Assembly (NCBI RefSeq): GCF_000429065.1
Contig: NZ_AUBD01000001.1
Coordinates: 372,001-436,000, forward strand
Length of the DNA stretch: 64,000 nt
Direction of reading: 5' to 3'
DNA from: Silanimonas lenta DSM 16282
GTDB taxonomy: Bacteria > Pseudomonadota > Gammaproteobacteria > Xanthomonadales > Xanthomonadaceae
The notes under the pieces were generated by a model that did no database searches, was not told where the DNA came from, and saw only the letters and a list, made by a program, of their open reading frames with translations. Both the position numbers and the translations under genes were made by a program. Positions 35,474 through 44,940 of the stretch are shown here, in pieces. Within the stretch, counting starts at the first letter, position 1. Every line of letters begins with the position of its first letter.

Positions 35474-36028
35474 GTGAACCTGATCGACCGCCTCAAGCGC
35501 TTCCTCGCCCAGTCCACCCCCTCGGGGAATCCCGAGGACGCCGTGAACCGCTCGGAACTCGAGCAGGAGGCCAAGGGGCCGCCGAACGGCATCGAGCGCC
35601 GGCAGTCGGACCGCCGCTGCGCCCGCGACGGCACCCGCGCCCTGATCATCGACGACTCGGCCACCGTCACCGCGGCGCTGGCGCGCATGCTGCTGCAGAA
35701 CCGCTACCAGCTCGACACCGCCGCCGATGCCGAGACCGGGCTGGCGAAGATCGCCGCCAACCCGCCGGAAATCATCTTCCTCGACATCGTGCTTCCGGGC
35801 ATGAACGGCTTCGAGGCCCTGCGCCGCATCCGCCGCGACGAGGCCACCCGCGCCATCCCGGTCATCATGATGAGCGGCAACGAGCAGGCCACCGAGCAGT
35901 TCTACGCCCAGCGCATCGGCGCCGACGACTTCATGAAGAAACCCTTCTCGCGCTTCGAGGTCTTCGCCCGGGTGGAGAAGCTGCTGGACGCCGAGGCGGT
36001 GCCGCGGCGCCCGGGCGCCGCGGCCTGA
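35474..36028 (+). CDS. Stand-alone receiver-domain response regulator
   Basis: A 184-residue protein. The N-terminal 50 residues are charged (NRSELEQEAKGPPNGIERRQ) and not a known domain. A receiver (about 55-175) has the acidic pair IIDDSATVT, phospho-acceptor Asp in EIIFLDIVLPGMNGFEAL, switch Ser in VIMMSGNEQ and Lys in DDFMKKPFSR. There is no output domain, so it acts like CheY or PilH-type proteins. The RR PilG/PilH group is a possible relation. I chose GTG 35474 because AGGGAG lies six bases upstream; an earlier in-frame start runs through the poly-C tract and is not protein-like. Confidence 0.82.
   Translation: MNLIDRLKRFLAQSTPSGNPEDAVNRSELEQEAKGPPNGIERRQSDRRCARDGTRALIIDDSATVTAALARMLLQNRYQLDTAADAETGLAKIAANPPEIIFLDIVLPGMNGFEALRRIRRDEATRAIPVIMMSGNEQATEQFYAQRIGADDFMKKPFSRFEVFARVEKLLDAEAVPRRPGAAA
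36001..36024. terminator. 24-base perfect palindrome at convergent gene ends
   Basis: GCCGCGGCGCCC is followed directly by its reverse complement, with no spacer, inside the last codons of the response regulator gene and just before its stop. hutU ends 11 bases later from the other side, so it can act as a terminator in both directions. Confidence 0.5.
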
Positions 36029-36035
36029 TCGCCGC

Positions 36036-37703
36036 TCACAGCATCGGCAGGTCCAACCCCTTCTCCTTCGCGCAGGCCCTGGCGATGTCGTAGCCCGCGT
36101 CGGCATGGCGCATCACGCCGGTGCCGGGGTCGTTCCAGAGCACGCGGGCGAGGCGGCGGTCGGCGGCCTCGCTGCCATCGCAGACGATGACCACGCCGCT
36201 GTGCTGCGAGAAGCCCATGCCCACGCCGCCGCCGTGGTGCAGCGAGACCCAGGTCGCGCCGCCGGCGACGTTGAGCATGGCGTTCAGCAGCGGCCAGTCG
36301 GAGACGGCATCGGAGCCGTCCAGCATCGCCTCGGTCTCGCGGTTCGGGCTCGCCACGCTGCCGGAATCGAGGTGGTCGCGGCCGATCACGATCGGGGCCT
36401 TCAGTTCGCCATTCCGCACCATTTCATTGAAGGCAAGGCCGAGGCGGTGGCGGTCGCCCAGGCCCACCCAGCAGATGCGCGCCGGCAGGCCCTGGAAGGC
36501 GATGCGCTCCTTCGCCATGTCGAGCCAGCGGTGCAGGTGCGGGTCGTTCGGGATGAGTTCCTTCACCTTGGCATCGGTCCTGGCGATGTCCTCCGGGTCG
36601 CCGGAGAGCGCCACCCAGCGGAAGGGGCCGATGCCGCGGCAGAACAGCGGGCGGATGTAGGCCGGCACGAAACCGGGGAAGTCGAAGGCGTCGGTGCAGC
36701 CGGCTTCCTTCGCCATCTGGCGCAGGTTGTTGCCATAGTCGAAGACCGGGATGCCCTGGTCTTCGAAGTGCAGCATGGCCTCCACGTGGAGGCGCATCGA
36801 ATGCTTGGCGGCCTCGATCACCCGCTCCGGGGCGTGCTTCTGCTCGTCGAGCCAGCGTTCCACCGTCCAGCCGGCGGGCAGGTAGCCGTGCAGCGGGTCG
36901 TGGGCCGAAGTCTGGTCGGTGACGGCGTCCGGGCGCACGCCGCGGCGCACCAGCTCGGGCAGGATCTCCGCCGCATTGCCGAGCAATGCGACCGAGCGCG
37001 CCTTGCCTTCGGCGCAATAGCGCTCGATGCGGGCGAGCGCGTCATCGAGGTCGGTGGCCTGTTCATCGACGTAGCGGGTGCGCAGGCGCATGTCGATGCG
37101 GCTCTGCCGGCATTCGATGGCGAGCATGCAGGCACCGGCCATGGTGGCGGCCAGCGGCTGCGCACCGCCCATGCCGCCCAGGCCCGCGGTGAGGATCCAC
37201 TTGCCGGAAAGGTCACCACCGTAGTGCTGGCGCCCCATCTCGGCAAAGGTCTCGTAAGTGCCCTGCACGATGCCCTGCGAACCGATGTAGATCCACGAGC
37301 CGGCCGTCATCTGGCCGTACATGGCAAGGCCTTTTGCATCGAGCTCATTGAAGTGCTGCCAGGTGGCCCAGTGCGGCACCAGGTTGGAGTTGGCGATCAG
37401 CACCCGCGGCGCATCGGGATGGGTGGGGAACACGCCCACCGGCTTGCCGCTCTGCACCAGCAGGGTCTGGTCGTCCTCGAGCCGTTCCAGCACCTCGACG
37501 ATCCGGTCGAAACTCGCCCAGTCGCGGGCCGCGCGGCCGATGCCGCCATAGACCACCAGCGAGGCCGGATCCTCGGCCACGTCCGGATCGAGGTTGTTCA
37601 TCAGCATGCGCAAAGCGGCCTCGGTGAGCCAGCTCTTGCAGCGTTTCTGGGAACCGCGCGGAGCGCGGATGACGCGGGAGGGGTCGTGGCGGGGCGAAGA
37701 CAC
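36036..37703 (-). CDS. hutU: Urocanate hydratase
   Basis: A 555-residue NAD-dependent urocanase converting urocanate to imidazolone propionate in histidine breakdown. The NAD-binding loop is GLGGMGGAQ (residues 174-182). The conserved segment around the active-site cysteine ([19 protein letters not shown]) is intact. [13 protein letters not shown]-type residues appear as [17 protein letters not shown] near the C-terminus. Length matches the family. The other hut genes found here (hutF, hutI) are about 14 kb away; no hutH or hutG is seen in this window. It is convergent with the response regulator gene. Confidence 0.96.
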   Translation of the reverse strand: MSSPRHDPSRVIRAPRGSQKRCKSWLTEAALRMLMNNLDPDVAEDPASLVVYGGIGRAARDWASFDRIVEVLERLEDDQTLLVQSGKPVGVFPTHPDAPRVLIANSNLVPHWATWQHFNELDAKGLAMYGQMTAGSWIYIGSQGIVQGTYETFAEMGRQHYGGDLSGKWILTAGLGGMGGAQPLAATMAGACMLAIECRQSRIDMRLRTRYVDEQATDLDDALARIERYCAEGKARSVALLGNAAEILPELVRRGVRPDAVTDQTSAHDPLHGYLPAGWTVERWLDEQKHAPERVIEAAKHSMRLHVEAMLHFEDQGIPVFDYGNNLRQMAKEAGCTDAFDFPGFVPAYIRPLFCRGIGPFRWVALSGDPEDIARTDAKVKELIPNDPHLHRWLDMAKERIAFQGLPARICWVGLGDRHRLGLAFNEMVRNGELKAPIVIGRDHLDSGSVASPNRETEAMLDGSDAVSDWPLLNAMLNVAGGATWVSLHHGGGVGMGFSQHSGVVIVCDGSEAADRRLARVLWNDPGTGVMRHADAGYDIARACAKEKGLDLPML

Positions 37704-37801
37704 GCGGCGGCATCCTGTGCGGGGAAAGCGTGATTGTACGGCTGCGAAGGCGGCAGTCCGATGCCATGGACACGGCCCCGTAACCCCGCCTCGCCTACCC
37801 T

Positions 37802-37810
37802 CCCCCCCCC
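37802..37810 (+). repeat. 9-base poly-C tract upstream of the NPP gene
   Basis: Nine C bases lie 24 bases before the GTG start, immediately after TACCCT (37796-37801), which could be a -10 box. Position relative to the gene is similar to the tract at 35442. Confidence 0.5.
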
Positions 37811-37834
37811 TGTCCGCTGCATCGCTCCGTTCCC

Positions 37835-39157
37835 GTGTCCGTTCCCGCCTTCCGCGCCACCGCCTTCCTGCTCGCCCTTCTGCTGCTCGGCCTGCCGGCC
37901 CGCCACCCGGCCGCGGCCCCCACCGCTCAGCCGGCCGTCGAACGGCCCACGGTGCTGCTCATCGGCATCGACGGCCTGCATCCCGAGCGCCTCGAACGCC
38001 TCGCCCCGCCCACCCTGCTGCGCTGGCGGGCGGAAGGCGCGTGGGCGGAGTGGATGACGCCGGCCTACCCCACCCTCACCTTCCCCAACCACTACACCCT
38101 GGTGACCGGCCTGGTGCCGGACCGCCACGGCATCGTCGGCAACCGCATGCTCGATCCCGAGCTCGGGCCCTTCCGGCTCTCGCTGCGCGCGGCGGTGAGC
38201 GACGGCCGCTGGTACGAGGGCGCCGAACCGCTCTGGGTCACCGCGCGCCGCGCCGGCCTGCGCAGCGCCACCCTGTTCTGGCCCGGCAGCGAGGCACGCA
38301 TCCGCGGTCTGCGCCCGAACGACTGGCTGCCCTATGCCGGCGACATGCCGCACGAGGCGCGCGTCGACCGCGTGCTCGGCTGGCTGGACCGCAAAGAATC
38401 GCGGCGGCCGCACTTCATCACGCTCTATTTCGCCGCCTTCGACGAGGCCAGCCATGCCCATGGCCCGGACAGTGACGAGGCCGCGGCGGCGCTGGCCGCG
38501 ATCGACGCCGCGCTGGCGCGGCTGGAGCAGGGCCTGCGCGAGCGCGGCCTGTTCGATTCGGTGGACATCGTGCTGGTCTCCGACCACGGCATGGCCGAGG
38601 TGGACGTGGCCCATCCGCGCCGGCTCGATGCCCGGGTGATGCTGCACGAGGATGAGGTGGTGACGAGTGGCGAAGTGGCCGGCATCGCCCCGCGCCCGGG
38701 CCGCGAGGCCGAGATCGAGGCCGCCCTGCTCGGCCGCCACGAGGGTTTCGAGTGCTGGCGCCGCGAGGCCCTGCCGCCGGCATGGCGCTTCGGCCGCCAC
38801 CCGCGCATCCCGCCGATCGTCTGCCAGGCCGACGAGGGCGTGCACCTCACCCATGCCGCCCGGCTCGCCCAGGGCGGCAGCATCAGCCGTGGAGCACATG
38901 GCTATGCGCCGGAGCTGCCGAGCATGCGGGCGGTCTTCCTCGCCCGCGGGCCGCGCATCGTGCCGGGCACCCGGCTGCCGCCGATTCACGCCACCGACGT
39001 GCACCCGCTGTTGCTCACCCTGCTCGGCCTGCCGCCGATGGTGGGAGACGGCGATGCCGCGGCCACCGCCGCGGCGCTACGGCTCAGTCCTGCGGCGGCA
39101 CAGGGCGCGGTGGCGGAGCGCAGCCCGGCACCACCCGCATCGCCGCCGTCACCATGA
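37835..39157 (+). CDS. Secreted nucleotide pyrophosphatase/phosphodiesterase (NPP family)
   Basis: A 440-residue alkaline-phosphatase-superfamily enzyme. A signal peptide (about 1-27) precedes the metal site [14 protein letters not shown] and the nucleophile segment [19 protein letters not shown], with Thr as nucleophile. [17 protein letters not shown] supplies further metal ligands, and [11 protein letters not shown] contains the second Asp-His pair. Relatives hydrolyse nucleotide pyrophosphates or phosphodiesters; the specific substrate is not determinable. GTG start. The 3' end overlaps phaG on the opposite strand by 74 bases. Confidence 0.9.
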   Translation: MSVPAFRATAFLLALLLLGLPARHPAAAPTAQPAVERPTVLLIGIDGLHPERLERLAPPTLLRWRAEGAWAEWMTPAYPTLTFPNHYTLVTGLVPDRHGIVGNRMLDPELGPFRLSLRAAVSDGRWYEGAEPLWVTARRAGLRSATLFWPGSEARIRGLRPNDWLPYAGDMPHEARVDRVLGWLDRKESRRPHFITLYFAAFDEASHAHGPDSDEAAAALAAIDAALARLEQGLRERGLFDSVDIVLVSDHGMAEVDVAHPRRLDARVMLHEDEVVTSGEVAGIAPRPGREAEIEAALLGRHEGFECWRREALPPAWRFGRHPRIPPIVCQADEGVHLTHAARLAQGGSISRGAHGYAPELPSMRAVFLARGPRIVPGTRLPPIHATDVHPLLLTLLGLPPMVGDGDAAATAAALRLSPAAAQGAVAERSPAPPASPPSP

Positions 39158-39422
39158 GGTGTGCCGAGACCGGGGCGGTGACGAAGACGAAGGCGGTAAC
39201 GAGGAACTCGCGGCCGGTCCAGTTGCCCTCCCAGGCGAACCAGAGCATCGAGGCCAGCAGCGAGAGGCCGACGCCGAGGGTGCTGGCCTTGGTGGGCCCG
39301 TGCAGGCGCTTGAGCAGGTCGCCGAGCTTGAGCAGGCCGAAGGCGCCCACCAGGGTGAAACCGGCGCCGGCCACCAGCAGGGCGGCCACCAGCAGGTCGA
39401 GCCAGAGCGGGATGTCGGTCAT
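39084..39422 (-). CDS. phaG: Mrp/Pha-type antiporter subunit G (first set)
   Basis: A 112-residue subunit of the multisubunit cation/proton antiporter with three helices. Motifs are GAGFTLVGAFGLLKLGDLLKRLHGPTKASTLGVG, described here by position (residues 20-53), typical of MrpG/PhaG, and [11 protein letters not shown] in helix 3. Last gene of the minus-strand set. The C-terminal tail (RPVPPQD) is coded within the antisense end of the NPP gene, with 74 bases shared. Confidence 0.92.
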   Translation of the reverse strand: MTDIPLWLDLLVAALLVAGAGFTLVGAFGLLKLGDLLKRLHGPTKASTLGVGLSLLASMLWFAWEGNWTGREFLVTAFVFVTAPVSAHLMVTAAMRVVPGCAPPPRPVPPQD

Positions 39423-39691
39423 TCGGCGATGCTCCCACGCTTGATGTAACGGGCCGCGGCCACGGTGCCGACGAAGCCGAACAGGGCGATCAGCAGGGCC
39501 GATTCGAAGTAGGTGGCATTGCCGCGGTACAGGCCCACGGCGATCAGCAGCGCCAGCGCGGTGATGTAGAGCGTGTCGAGGGCCAGCAGGCAGTCGACCA
39601 GGCTGGGGCCGCGCAGCAGGCGCAGCAGGGCGAACAGCAGGGCCAGGGCGAAGGCCCCGGCCACCCAGGGCAGGACGAGCAGGGTGATCAC
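39419..39691 (-). CDS. phaF: Mrp/Pha-type antiporter subunit F (first set)
   Basis: A 90-residue three-helix subunit. LLRGPSLVDCLLALDTLYIT and FGFVGTVAAARYIKRG are typical of MrpF/PhaF. It overlaps phaG and phaE by four bases each, so the cluster is translationally coupled. No independent promoter is seen. Confidence 0.92.
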   Translation of the reverse strand: MITLLVLPWVAGAFALALLFALLRLLRGPSLVDCLLALDTLYITALALLIAVGLYRGNATYFESALLIALFGFVGTVAAARYIKRGSIAE

Positions 39692-40170
39692 GGGAAGATC
39701 TCCATCAGCGGCGCCTCGTAGCGCGTCTTCACCTCGGCCGCCACGGCCTGCGGGTCCTCGGCGTGGAAGGCGTGCACCAGCAGCCAGCGGCGGTCTTCGC
39801 TGACCTCGCAGCTCAGGGTGCCGGGCGTCATGGTGATGATCGAGGCGAACAGGGCGATGCCCTGTGGCGATTCGATGTCGAGCGGTACCCAGACCCAGGC
39901 CGGGCGGATACGCGATTCCGGCCCGAGGATGCGCACGGCGATCTCGAGGTTGGCCTTGACGATGTCGTGCAGCACCCGCAGGGCCAGCCGGAGCGCGGTG
40001 AGCGGCGCGGCGAGCCGCGGCGAGGGCAGCACCGGCGGCGGCAGGAGCCGCGGGATGCCCCAGGCGAGGAACAGACCGAGCAGGAGCTGCCCGGCGGAAA
40101 ACCCGTTGAGCAGCACCCAGACCGCGAAGATCGCGAGGCGCAGCACGAGGTAGGGGTAAACGGCATCCAT
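39688..40170 (-). CDS. phaE: Mrp/Pha-type antiporter subunit E (first set)
   Basis: A 160-residue subunit with N-terminal helices (YLVLRLAIFAVWVLLNGFSAGQLLLG) and a soluble C-terminal domain. ITMTPGTLSCEVSEDRRWLLVHAFH is the family signature. Full length, unlike the short E subunit of the second set. Ends overlap the neighbouring F gene and abut the D gene. Confidence 0.92.
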   Translation of the reverse strand: MDAVYPYLVLRLAIFAVWVLLNGFSAGQLLLGLFLAWGIPRLLPPPVLPSPRLAAPLTALRLALRVLHDIVKANLEIAVRILGPESRIRPAWVWVPLDIESPQGIALFASIITMTPGTLSCEVSEDRRWLLVHAFHAEDPQAVAAEVKTRYEAPLMEIFP

Positions 40171-41715
40171 TCAGTTCGGCACCGTGGTGGGCAGGGGCGT
40201 GCGGCCGAGCACCACCTCACGGTAATGCTCGACCCCGGCGAGCTGGGCCGCGCTGCCGGCGACGTAATCGGTGAGCGCGGCCGCCTGCACGGCCACCCCC
40301 AGCAGCGCAGTGAGCAGCAGGAGCAGGGCCAGCCGCTCGGCAGCGGCCGGCGGCGGCACCGGCAGGGTGCCGTCCGGCGCTTCGCGCCCCTGCCAGAACA
40401 GGCGGCTGCCGGCACGGGCCAGGGCCAGCAGGGTGAGGAAGCTGGCGACGAGCACCACGGTCCAGAGCACCGCGCCCTGCCCCACCGGTTCCGCATAGGC
40501 GAGCAGCAGGGCCTTGCCGAGGAAGCCGCCCAGCGGCGGCAGGCCGGCCGCAGCCACCGCCAGCACCAGGAAGAGCCCGCCCATCATGGCCATGCGCGGC
40601 ATCGCAGCGACACGCTCGAGCGCATCGCCACCGCGGCGGGTGCGGCGCACCCAGTCGGCGAGCAGGAAGAAGGCGGCCATGGCCAGGGTCGAATGCACGA
40701 GGTAGAACAGGCCGGCGGCCACGCCCTGCACGCTGCCGAGGCCAAGCGCCATGGCCAGCACGCCGGCCGAGCCGACCACGAGGTAGCCGAGCAGCGGCCT
40801 CAGCTTGGCGGCCGCCAGCGCGCCCAGCGCGGCCAGCAGCACCGTGCCGGCGCCGGCCCAGAACAGCACCGGCCCCACCATCGGCGAGAGCACGCCGGCA
40901 TCGTCACCGGCCAGCAGGCCGTACACCCGCAGCAGGGCGTAGAGGCCGAGCTTGGTCATGATGGCGAACAGGATCGCCGCCGAGGCCGGGGCCGCGGCAT
41001 AGGTGCGCGGCAGCCAGAAGTACAGCGGCAGGATCGCCCCCTTGAGCGCGAACACCGCCAGCAGCAGCAGGGCCGCGGCGCGCAGCAGGGGCACGGCTTC
41101 GGCCGGGGCGGCGGCGATGCGCGCCGAAAGATCACTCAGGTTCACCGTGCCCAGCACGCCGTAGAACACGCCCACCGCCAGCAGGAACAGCGAGGAGGCG
41201 ACGAGGTTCAGCACCACGTAGTGGAAGCCCTGGCGCAGGCGCTCGCCGCCCTGGCCGTGCAACAGCAGGCCGTAGCTGGCGGCCAGCAGCACTTCGAAGA
41301 ATACGAACAGGTTGAAGAGATCGTGGGTGAGGAAGGCCCCCGCAAGCCCGGCGAGCTGCAGCTGGAACAGGCCGTGGAAATGCAGGCCACCGGCATCCTC
41401 GCGGGCCCCGGCGGCGAACAGCTGGCTTGCCAGCGCCAGCAGCACCAGCAGGCCCAGCATCAGCACCGAGAGCCGGTCGGCCAGGAACACGATGCCCACT
41501 GCCGAGGGCCAGTTGCCCACCTGGTAGACCAGCAGGCCCTGGGCCTCGACGGCGAGCGCCAGGCCTGCCACCACGAGGCCCATCACCAGCGTGGCCGCGA
41601 AGGAGAGGAAGCGCCGCCAGCCGAGCGGCGAGCGGTGCAGCACCACCAGCACCGCCGCCGCGATCAGCGGCACCAGCACTGGAAGCACGGCGATGTGCTG
41701 CGCCATCCCGCTCAT
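40171..41715 (-). CDS. phaD: Mrp/Pha-type antiporter subunit D (first set)
   Basis: A 514-residue NuoM/NuoN-like proton-channel subunit with about 14 helices. Characteristic residues are the Glu in FLTHDLFNLFVFFEVLLAASYGL and the Lys-containing helices around ALKGAILPLYFWLPRTYAAAP and FAIMTKLGLYALLRVYGLLAG. These form the proton translocation path in related NADH dehydrogenase subunits. It has a four-base overlap with phaC and abuts phaE. Confidence 0.93.
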   Translation of the reverse strand: MSGMAQHIAVLPVLVPLIAAAVLVVLHRSPLGWRRFLSFAATLVMGLVVAGLALAVEAQGLLVYQVGNWPSAVGIVFLADRLSVLMLGLLVLLALASQLFAAGAREDAGGLHFHGLFQLQLAGLAGAFLTHDLFNLFVFFEVLLAASYGLLLHGQGGERLRQGFHYVVLNLVASSLFLLAVGVFYGVLGTVNLSDLSARIAAAPAEAVPLLRAAALLLLAVFALKGAILPLYFWLPRTYAAAPASAAILFAIMTKLGLYALLRVYGLLAGDDAGVLSPMVGPVLFWAGAGTVLLAALGALAAAKLRPLLGYLVVGSAGVLAMALGLGSVQGVAAGLFYLVHSTLAMAAFFLLADWVRRTRRGGDALERVAAMPRMAMMGGLFLVLAVAAAGLPPLGGFLGKALLLAYAEPVGQGAVLWTVVLVASFLTLLALARAGSRLFWQGREAPDGTLPVPPPAAAERLALLLLLTALLGVAVQAAALTDYVAGSAAQLAGVEHYREVVLGRTPLPTTVPN

Positions 41716-42062
41716 CGGCGCGGCTCCCTGCCGTCCACATGGTCGCTGCCGAGCAGGCTGCGGCCCTGCAGGGCCAGCACCAGCACTAAGGCCGTCATCG
41801 CCATGCTGATGACGATGGCGGTGAGCACCAGGGCCTGCGGCAGCGGATCGGCATACTGCGAGAGCAGCGGCGCGGCGCCGTCGCGGATGATCGGCGGCTT
41901 GCCGGCCATCACCCGCCCCGAGGCCAGCAGGAACAGGTTGACCGCATAGGTCATCAGGGTGAGGCCGAGGATCACGTCGAAGGTGCGGGCGCGCAGCACC
42001 AGCCAGACTGCCGCCGCGGTGAGCACGGCGATGCCGGAGGCGAGGAGGAATTCGATGCTCAT
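41712..42062 (-). CDS. phaC: Mrp/Pha-type antiporter subunit C (first set)
   Basis: A 116-residue NuoK-like subunit with three helices. FDVILGLTLMTYAVNLFLLASG and [28 protein letters not shown] are typical, including the Glu-free MrpC core. The start ATG at 42062 lies within a four-base overlap with phaAB; a longer frame upstream belongs to another gene's shadow. Confidence 0.92.
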   Translation of the reverse strand: MSIEFLLASGIAVLTAAAVWLVLRARTFDVILGLTLMTYAVNLFLLASGRVMAGKPPIIRDGAAPLLSQYADPLPQALVLTAIVISMAMTALVLVLALQGRSLLGSDHVDGREPRR

Positions 42063-44845
42063 GCGTTCGGCTCCGAGCGCAGCAGGCGCGTGAGCAGCAC
42101 CAGGGTGAGCATCACCGAGCCGGTGACCACGAGGTAGACCCCGGTGTCGAAGGCCATGGCGCTGGCGAGATGCAGCTCGCCGATCAGCGGCAGGGTGAGG
42201 TGAGGGGTGCTGCTGGTGAGGAAGGGATGGCCGAAGGCGAAGGCGCCGAGGCCGGTGGCGATGGCAAGGAGCAGGCCCCAGCCGATCCAGGCGGTCCAGT
42301 CGAGCGGGAAATGCTTCTCCGCCTGCGCCGAGCCATGGCCCACGGTATGCAGGTAGAGCGCCGAGACCAGGGCCAGCGCGGCGATGAAGCCGCCGCCCGG
42401 GGCGTTGTGGCCACGCAGGAAGAAGTACACCGACACCACCATGCCGAGCGGCAGCAGCCACTGCGCCGCCACCTGCAGCATCAGGGTGGGCCGGCGCCGC
42501 CCCCTGCCCTCGGGTGCCAGGGCCTGCGGCCGGGCGCGGGCCAGCAGGGCCGCCACGATCAGGCCGACGATGCCGACCACGCTGATCTCGCCCAGGGTAT
42601 CGAGGGCGCGGTAGTCGACGAGGATGACGTTGACCACGTTGGTGCCGCCGCCCTCCGGCACCGCGGTGCGCAGGTAGTACTCCGAGATGCTGGTGCTGGG
42701 CCGGGTGAGCAGGGCGTAGGCGAGCGCCCCCACCCCGAGGCCTGAGCCCACGGCCAGCAGGCCATGCCAGGCGGCGCGCAGGGGGCGCCGCTCGGGCGGC
42801 GCCTCCTGCGGCAGGTAGCGCAGGGCCAGCAGCAGGAGCAGCAGGGAGAGCGCCTCCACCAGCAGCTGGGTGAGCGCGAGGTCGGGCGCCGAGAGCACGA
42901 GGAAGGTGAGCGCGACCACGAGGCCGACGAAGCCCGCGGCCAGCACCGCGAACACGCGCTGCCGGTAGCGCACGGCCACGGCCAGGGCGGCGGCGAGGCC
43001 GATCGCCCAGAGCACGATGCCGGTGGGCGTGGATTCGATGCCGGAGCGCGGGCCGGCCGGCGATCCTTCGGCAAAGGCCACCGCGGCGGCCACGATCAGT
43101 ACCAGCACCATCCAGCCGAGATAGGCCGGCAGGCGGTCGACGGCGAGACGCCGGGTGATGGCGCGGGAGACCGCGACCAGGGCCGCGACGAAGCGATCGA
43201 AGCCGCGCCTGCCATAGGAGGCGCGCGGGTCCTCGTGCAGGGCGCCGGCGCGATGCAGGACCGCCCAGAGCGCCGCGCCGCCGACGAGGCCGAGCAGGCT
43301 CATCACGAAAGGCAGGTTGAAGCCATGCCAGATGGCGAGGTGGTACTCGGGCAGCGGCGCGCCGAGCGCACCGGCCGCGCCGACGGCGAGCAGCTCGCCG
43401 ATGGTGAGGTTGGGCAGCAGGCCCACCGCCAGCACGATCAGCACCAGCACTTCCACCGGCACGCGCATGAAACGCGGCGGCTCGTGCGGCATGCCGCCCT
43501 CGCACTTCGGCTCGCCGCCGAAGAACACCTTGATGAAGCGGATCGAATAGGCCACCGAGAAGGCCGCCGCCAGCACCGAAAGCCCCGGGATCAGCAGGTG
43601 CAGGCCCGCCACCCGGGGCACGTTCAGGGTCTCGGTGAGGAACATCTCCTTCGAGAGGAAGCCGTTGAACAGCGGCACGCCGGCCATCGCCAGCGAGGCC
43701 ACCACGGCGAGCGCGGCAGTGATGGGCATGTACTTGGCCAGCCCGTGCAGGCGGCGGAAATCGCGGGTGCCGGTCTCATGGTCGATGATGCCGGCGGCCA
43801 TGAACAGGCTGGCCTTGAAAGTGGCGTGGTTGAGGATGTGGAACACGCCGGCCACCAGGGCCATCGGCGTGCCCATGCCGAACAGCAGGGTGATGAGGCC
43901 GAGGTGGCTGATGGTCGAGTAGGCCAGCAGCCCCTTCAGGTCCTGCTGGAAGATGGCGAGGAAGCTGCCCACCAGCAGGGTGGCGAGCCCGATGCCGCTC
44001 ACCACCAGGAACCATTCCTCGCTGCCGGCCAGCGCCGGGTGCAGGCGCGCCAGCAGGAACACGCCGCACTTCACCATGGTGGCCGAGTGCAGGTAGGCCG
44101 AGACCGGCGTGGGCGCCGCCATGGCATGCGGCAGCCAGAAGTGGAAGGGGAACTGCGCCGACTTGGTGAAGGCGCCGAGCAGCACGCAGGCCAGGGCCGG
44201 CAGGTAGAGCGGATGGGCCTGCAGGCGCTCAGCGGAGGCGAGCACCACGTCCAGCTCGAAGCTGCCGGCGATGCGGCCCAGCATCAGCACGCCGGCCAGC
44301 AGGGCCAGTCCGCCGGCCCCGGTGATGGCCAGCGCCATGCGTGCGCCGCGGCGGGCATCACGCTCGCCGTTCCAGAAGCCGATCAGCAGGAAGGAGGCGA
44401 TCGAGGTGAGCTCCCAGAACACCACCATCAGCAGCAGGTTGCCGGAGACCACCACGCCCAGCATCGCCCCCATGAACAGCGAGAGCGTGGCGAAGAAGCG
44501 CCGCGGCGGATCGTCCTCGGCGAGGTACCAGTGGGCGTAGAGCACCACCAGCGCGCCGATGCCCAGAACCAGCAGGGCGAACATCCAGGCAAACCCGTCG
44601 AGCCGCAGCGAGAGCGCGAGCCCCACCTGCGGCATCCATTCCACGCTGGTCCGCAGCACCTCGCCGGCGAACACCGCCGGCGCCAGGGCGGTCAGAGCGG
44701 TCAGGCCCACGAGGGCGCCGACACCGGCGACCAGGGCCGAACGGGCGCGCCCGGCACCGGGCATCAGCACGAGGAGGAAGGCCGCGAGGAAGGGCGCGGC
44801 GAGCATCAGGCTCAGCATCGGGTCCACCATCCGAAGGTCGCGCAT
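42059..44845 (-). CDS. phaAB: Mrp/Pha-type antiporter fused subunit A-B (first set)
   Basis: A 928-residue fusion. The A part (about 1-760) is NuoL-like, with GNLLLMVVFWELTSIASFLLIGFW (Glu-containing helix), [28 protein letters not shown] (given as residues about 215-240, with the catalytic Lys) and [19 protein letters not shown]. The B part (about 785-928) is MrpB with FFLRGHNAPGGGFIAALALV and AMAFDTGVYLVVTGSVM. Fusion of A and B is the Pha/group-2 pattern. The first ATG (44845) was used; ATGs at 44830 and 44818 are alternatives. It is divergent from the second antiporter set. Confidence 0.93.
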   Translation of the reverse strand: MRDLRMVDPMLSLMLAAPFLAAFLLVLMPGAGRARSALVAGVGALVGLTALTALAPAVFAGEVLRTSVEWMPQVGLALSLRLDGFAWMFALLVLGIGALVVLYAHWYLAEDDPPRRFFATLSLFMGAMLGVVVSGNLLLMVVFWELTSIASFLLIGFWNGERDARRGARMALAITGAGGLALLAGVLMLGRIAGSFELDVVLASAERLQAHPLYLPALACVLLGAFTKSAQFPFHFWLPHAMAAPTPVSAYLHSATMVKCGVFLLARLHPALAGSEEWFLVVSGIGLATLLVGSFLAIFQQDLKGLLAYSTISHLGLITLLFGMGTPMALVAGVFHILNHATFKASLFMAAGIIDHETGTRDFRRLHGLAKYMPITAALAVVASLAMAGVPLFNGFLSKEMFLTETLNVPRVAGLHLLIPGLSVLAAAFSVAYSIRFIKVFFGGEPKCEGGMPHEPPRFMRVPVEVLVLIVLAVGLLPNLTIGELLAVGAAGALGAPLPEYHLAIWHGFNLPFVMSLLGLVGGAALWAVLHRAGALHEDPRASYGRRGFDRFVAALVAVSRAITRRLAVDRLPAYLGWMVLVLIVAAAVAFAEGSPAGPRSGIESTPTGIVLWAIGLAAALAVAVRYRQRVFAVLAAGFVGLVVALTFLVLSAPDLALTQLLVEALSLLLLLLALRYLPQEAPPERRPLRAAWHGLLAVGSGLGVGALAYALLTRPSTSISEYYLRTAVPEGGGTNVVNVILVDYRALDTLGEISVVGIVGLIVAALLARARPQALAPEGRGRRRPTLMLQVAAQWLLPLGMVVSVYFFLRGHNAPGGGFIAALALVSALYLHTVGHGSAQAEKHFPLDWTAWIGWGLLLAIATGLGAFAFGHPFLTSSTPHLTLPLIGELHLASAMAFDTGVYLVVTGSVMLTLVLLTRLLRSEPNA

Positions 44846-44903
44846 TATGCCCCGCGGATGGAGACCAGGTGAACGCGAACACGGGCGCTTTCACATCGAT
44901 CGG

Positions 44904-44909
44904 TATACT
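44904..44909 (+). promoter_or_regulatory. Candidate -10 for the plus-strand antiporter set
   Basis: TATACT is 31 bases before the mnhA ATG in the 95-base divergent spacer. No convincing -35 is visible at the right distance. Confidence 0.45.
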
Positions 44910-44940
44910 CGGGTGTTTGAGCCATCGGCCCTGCCAGGGA

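Noticed and set aside
39763-41949. A 728-codon plus-strand frame opposite the Pha genes
   Set aside because: Low-complexity Gln/His/Gly translation and full overlap with phaE, phaD and phaC, which have clear motifs.
42764-44872. A 702-codon plus-strand frame opposite phaAB
   Set aside because: Antisense shadow of phaAB; Gln/Glu/His-rich composition typical of reversed GC-rich genes.
44869-44940. Upstream GTG start for mnhA
   Set aside because: It lies before the likely -10 (44904), so it would not be transcribed; the added residues are also not conserved-looking.
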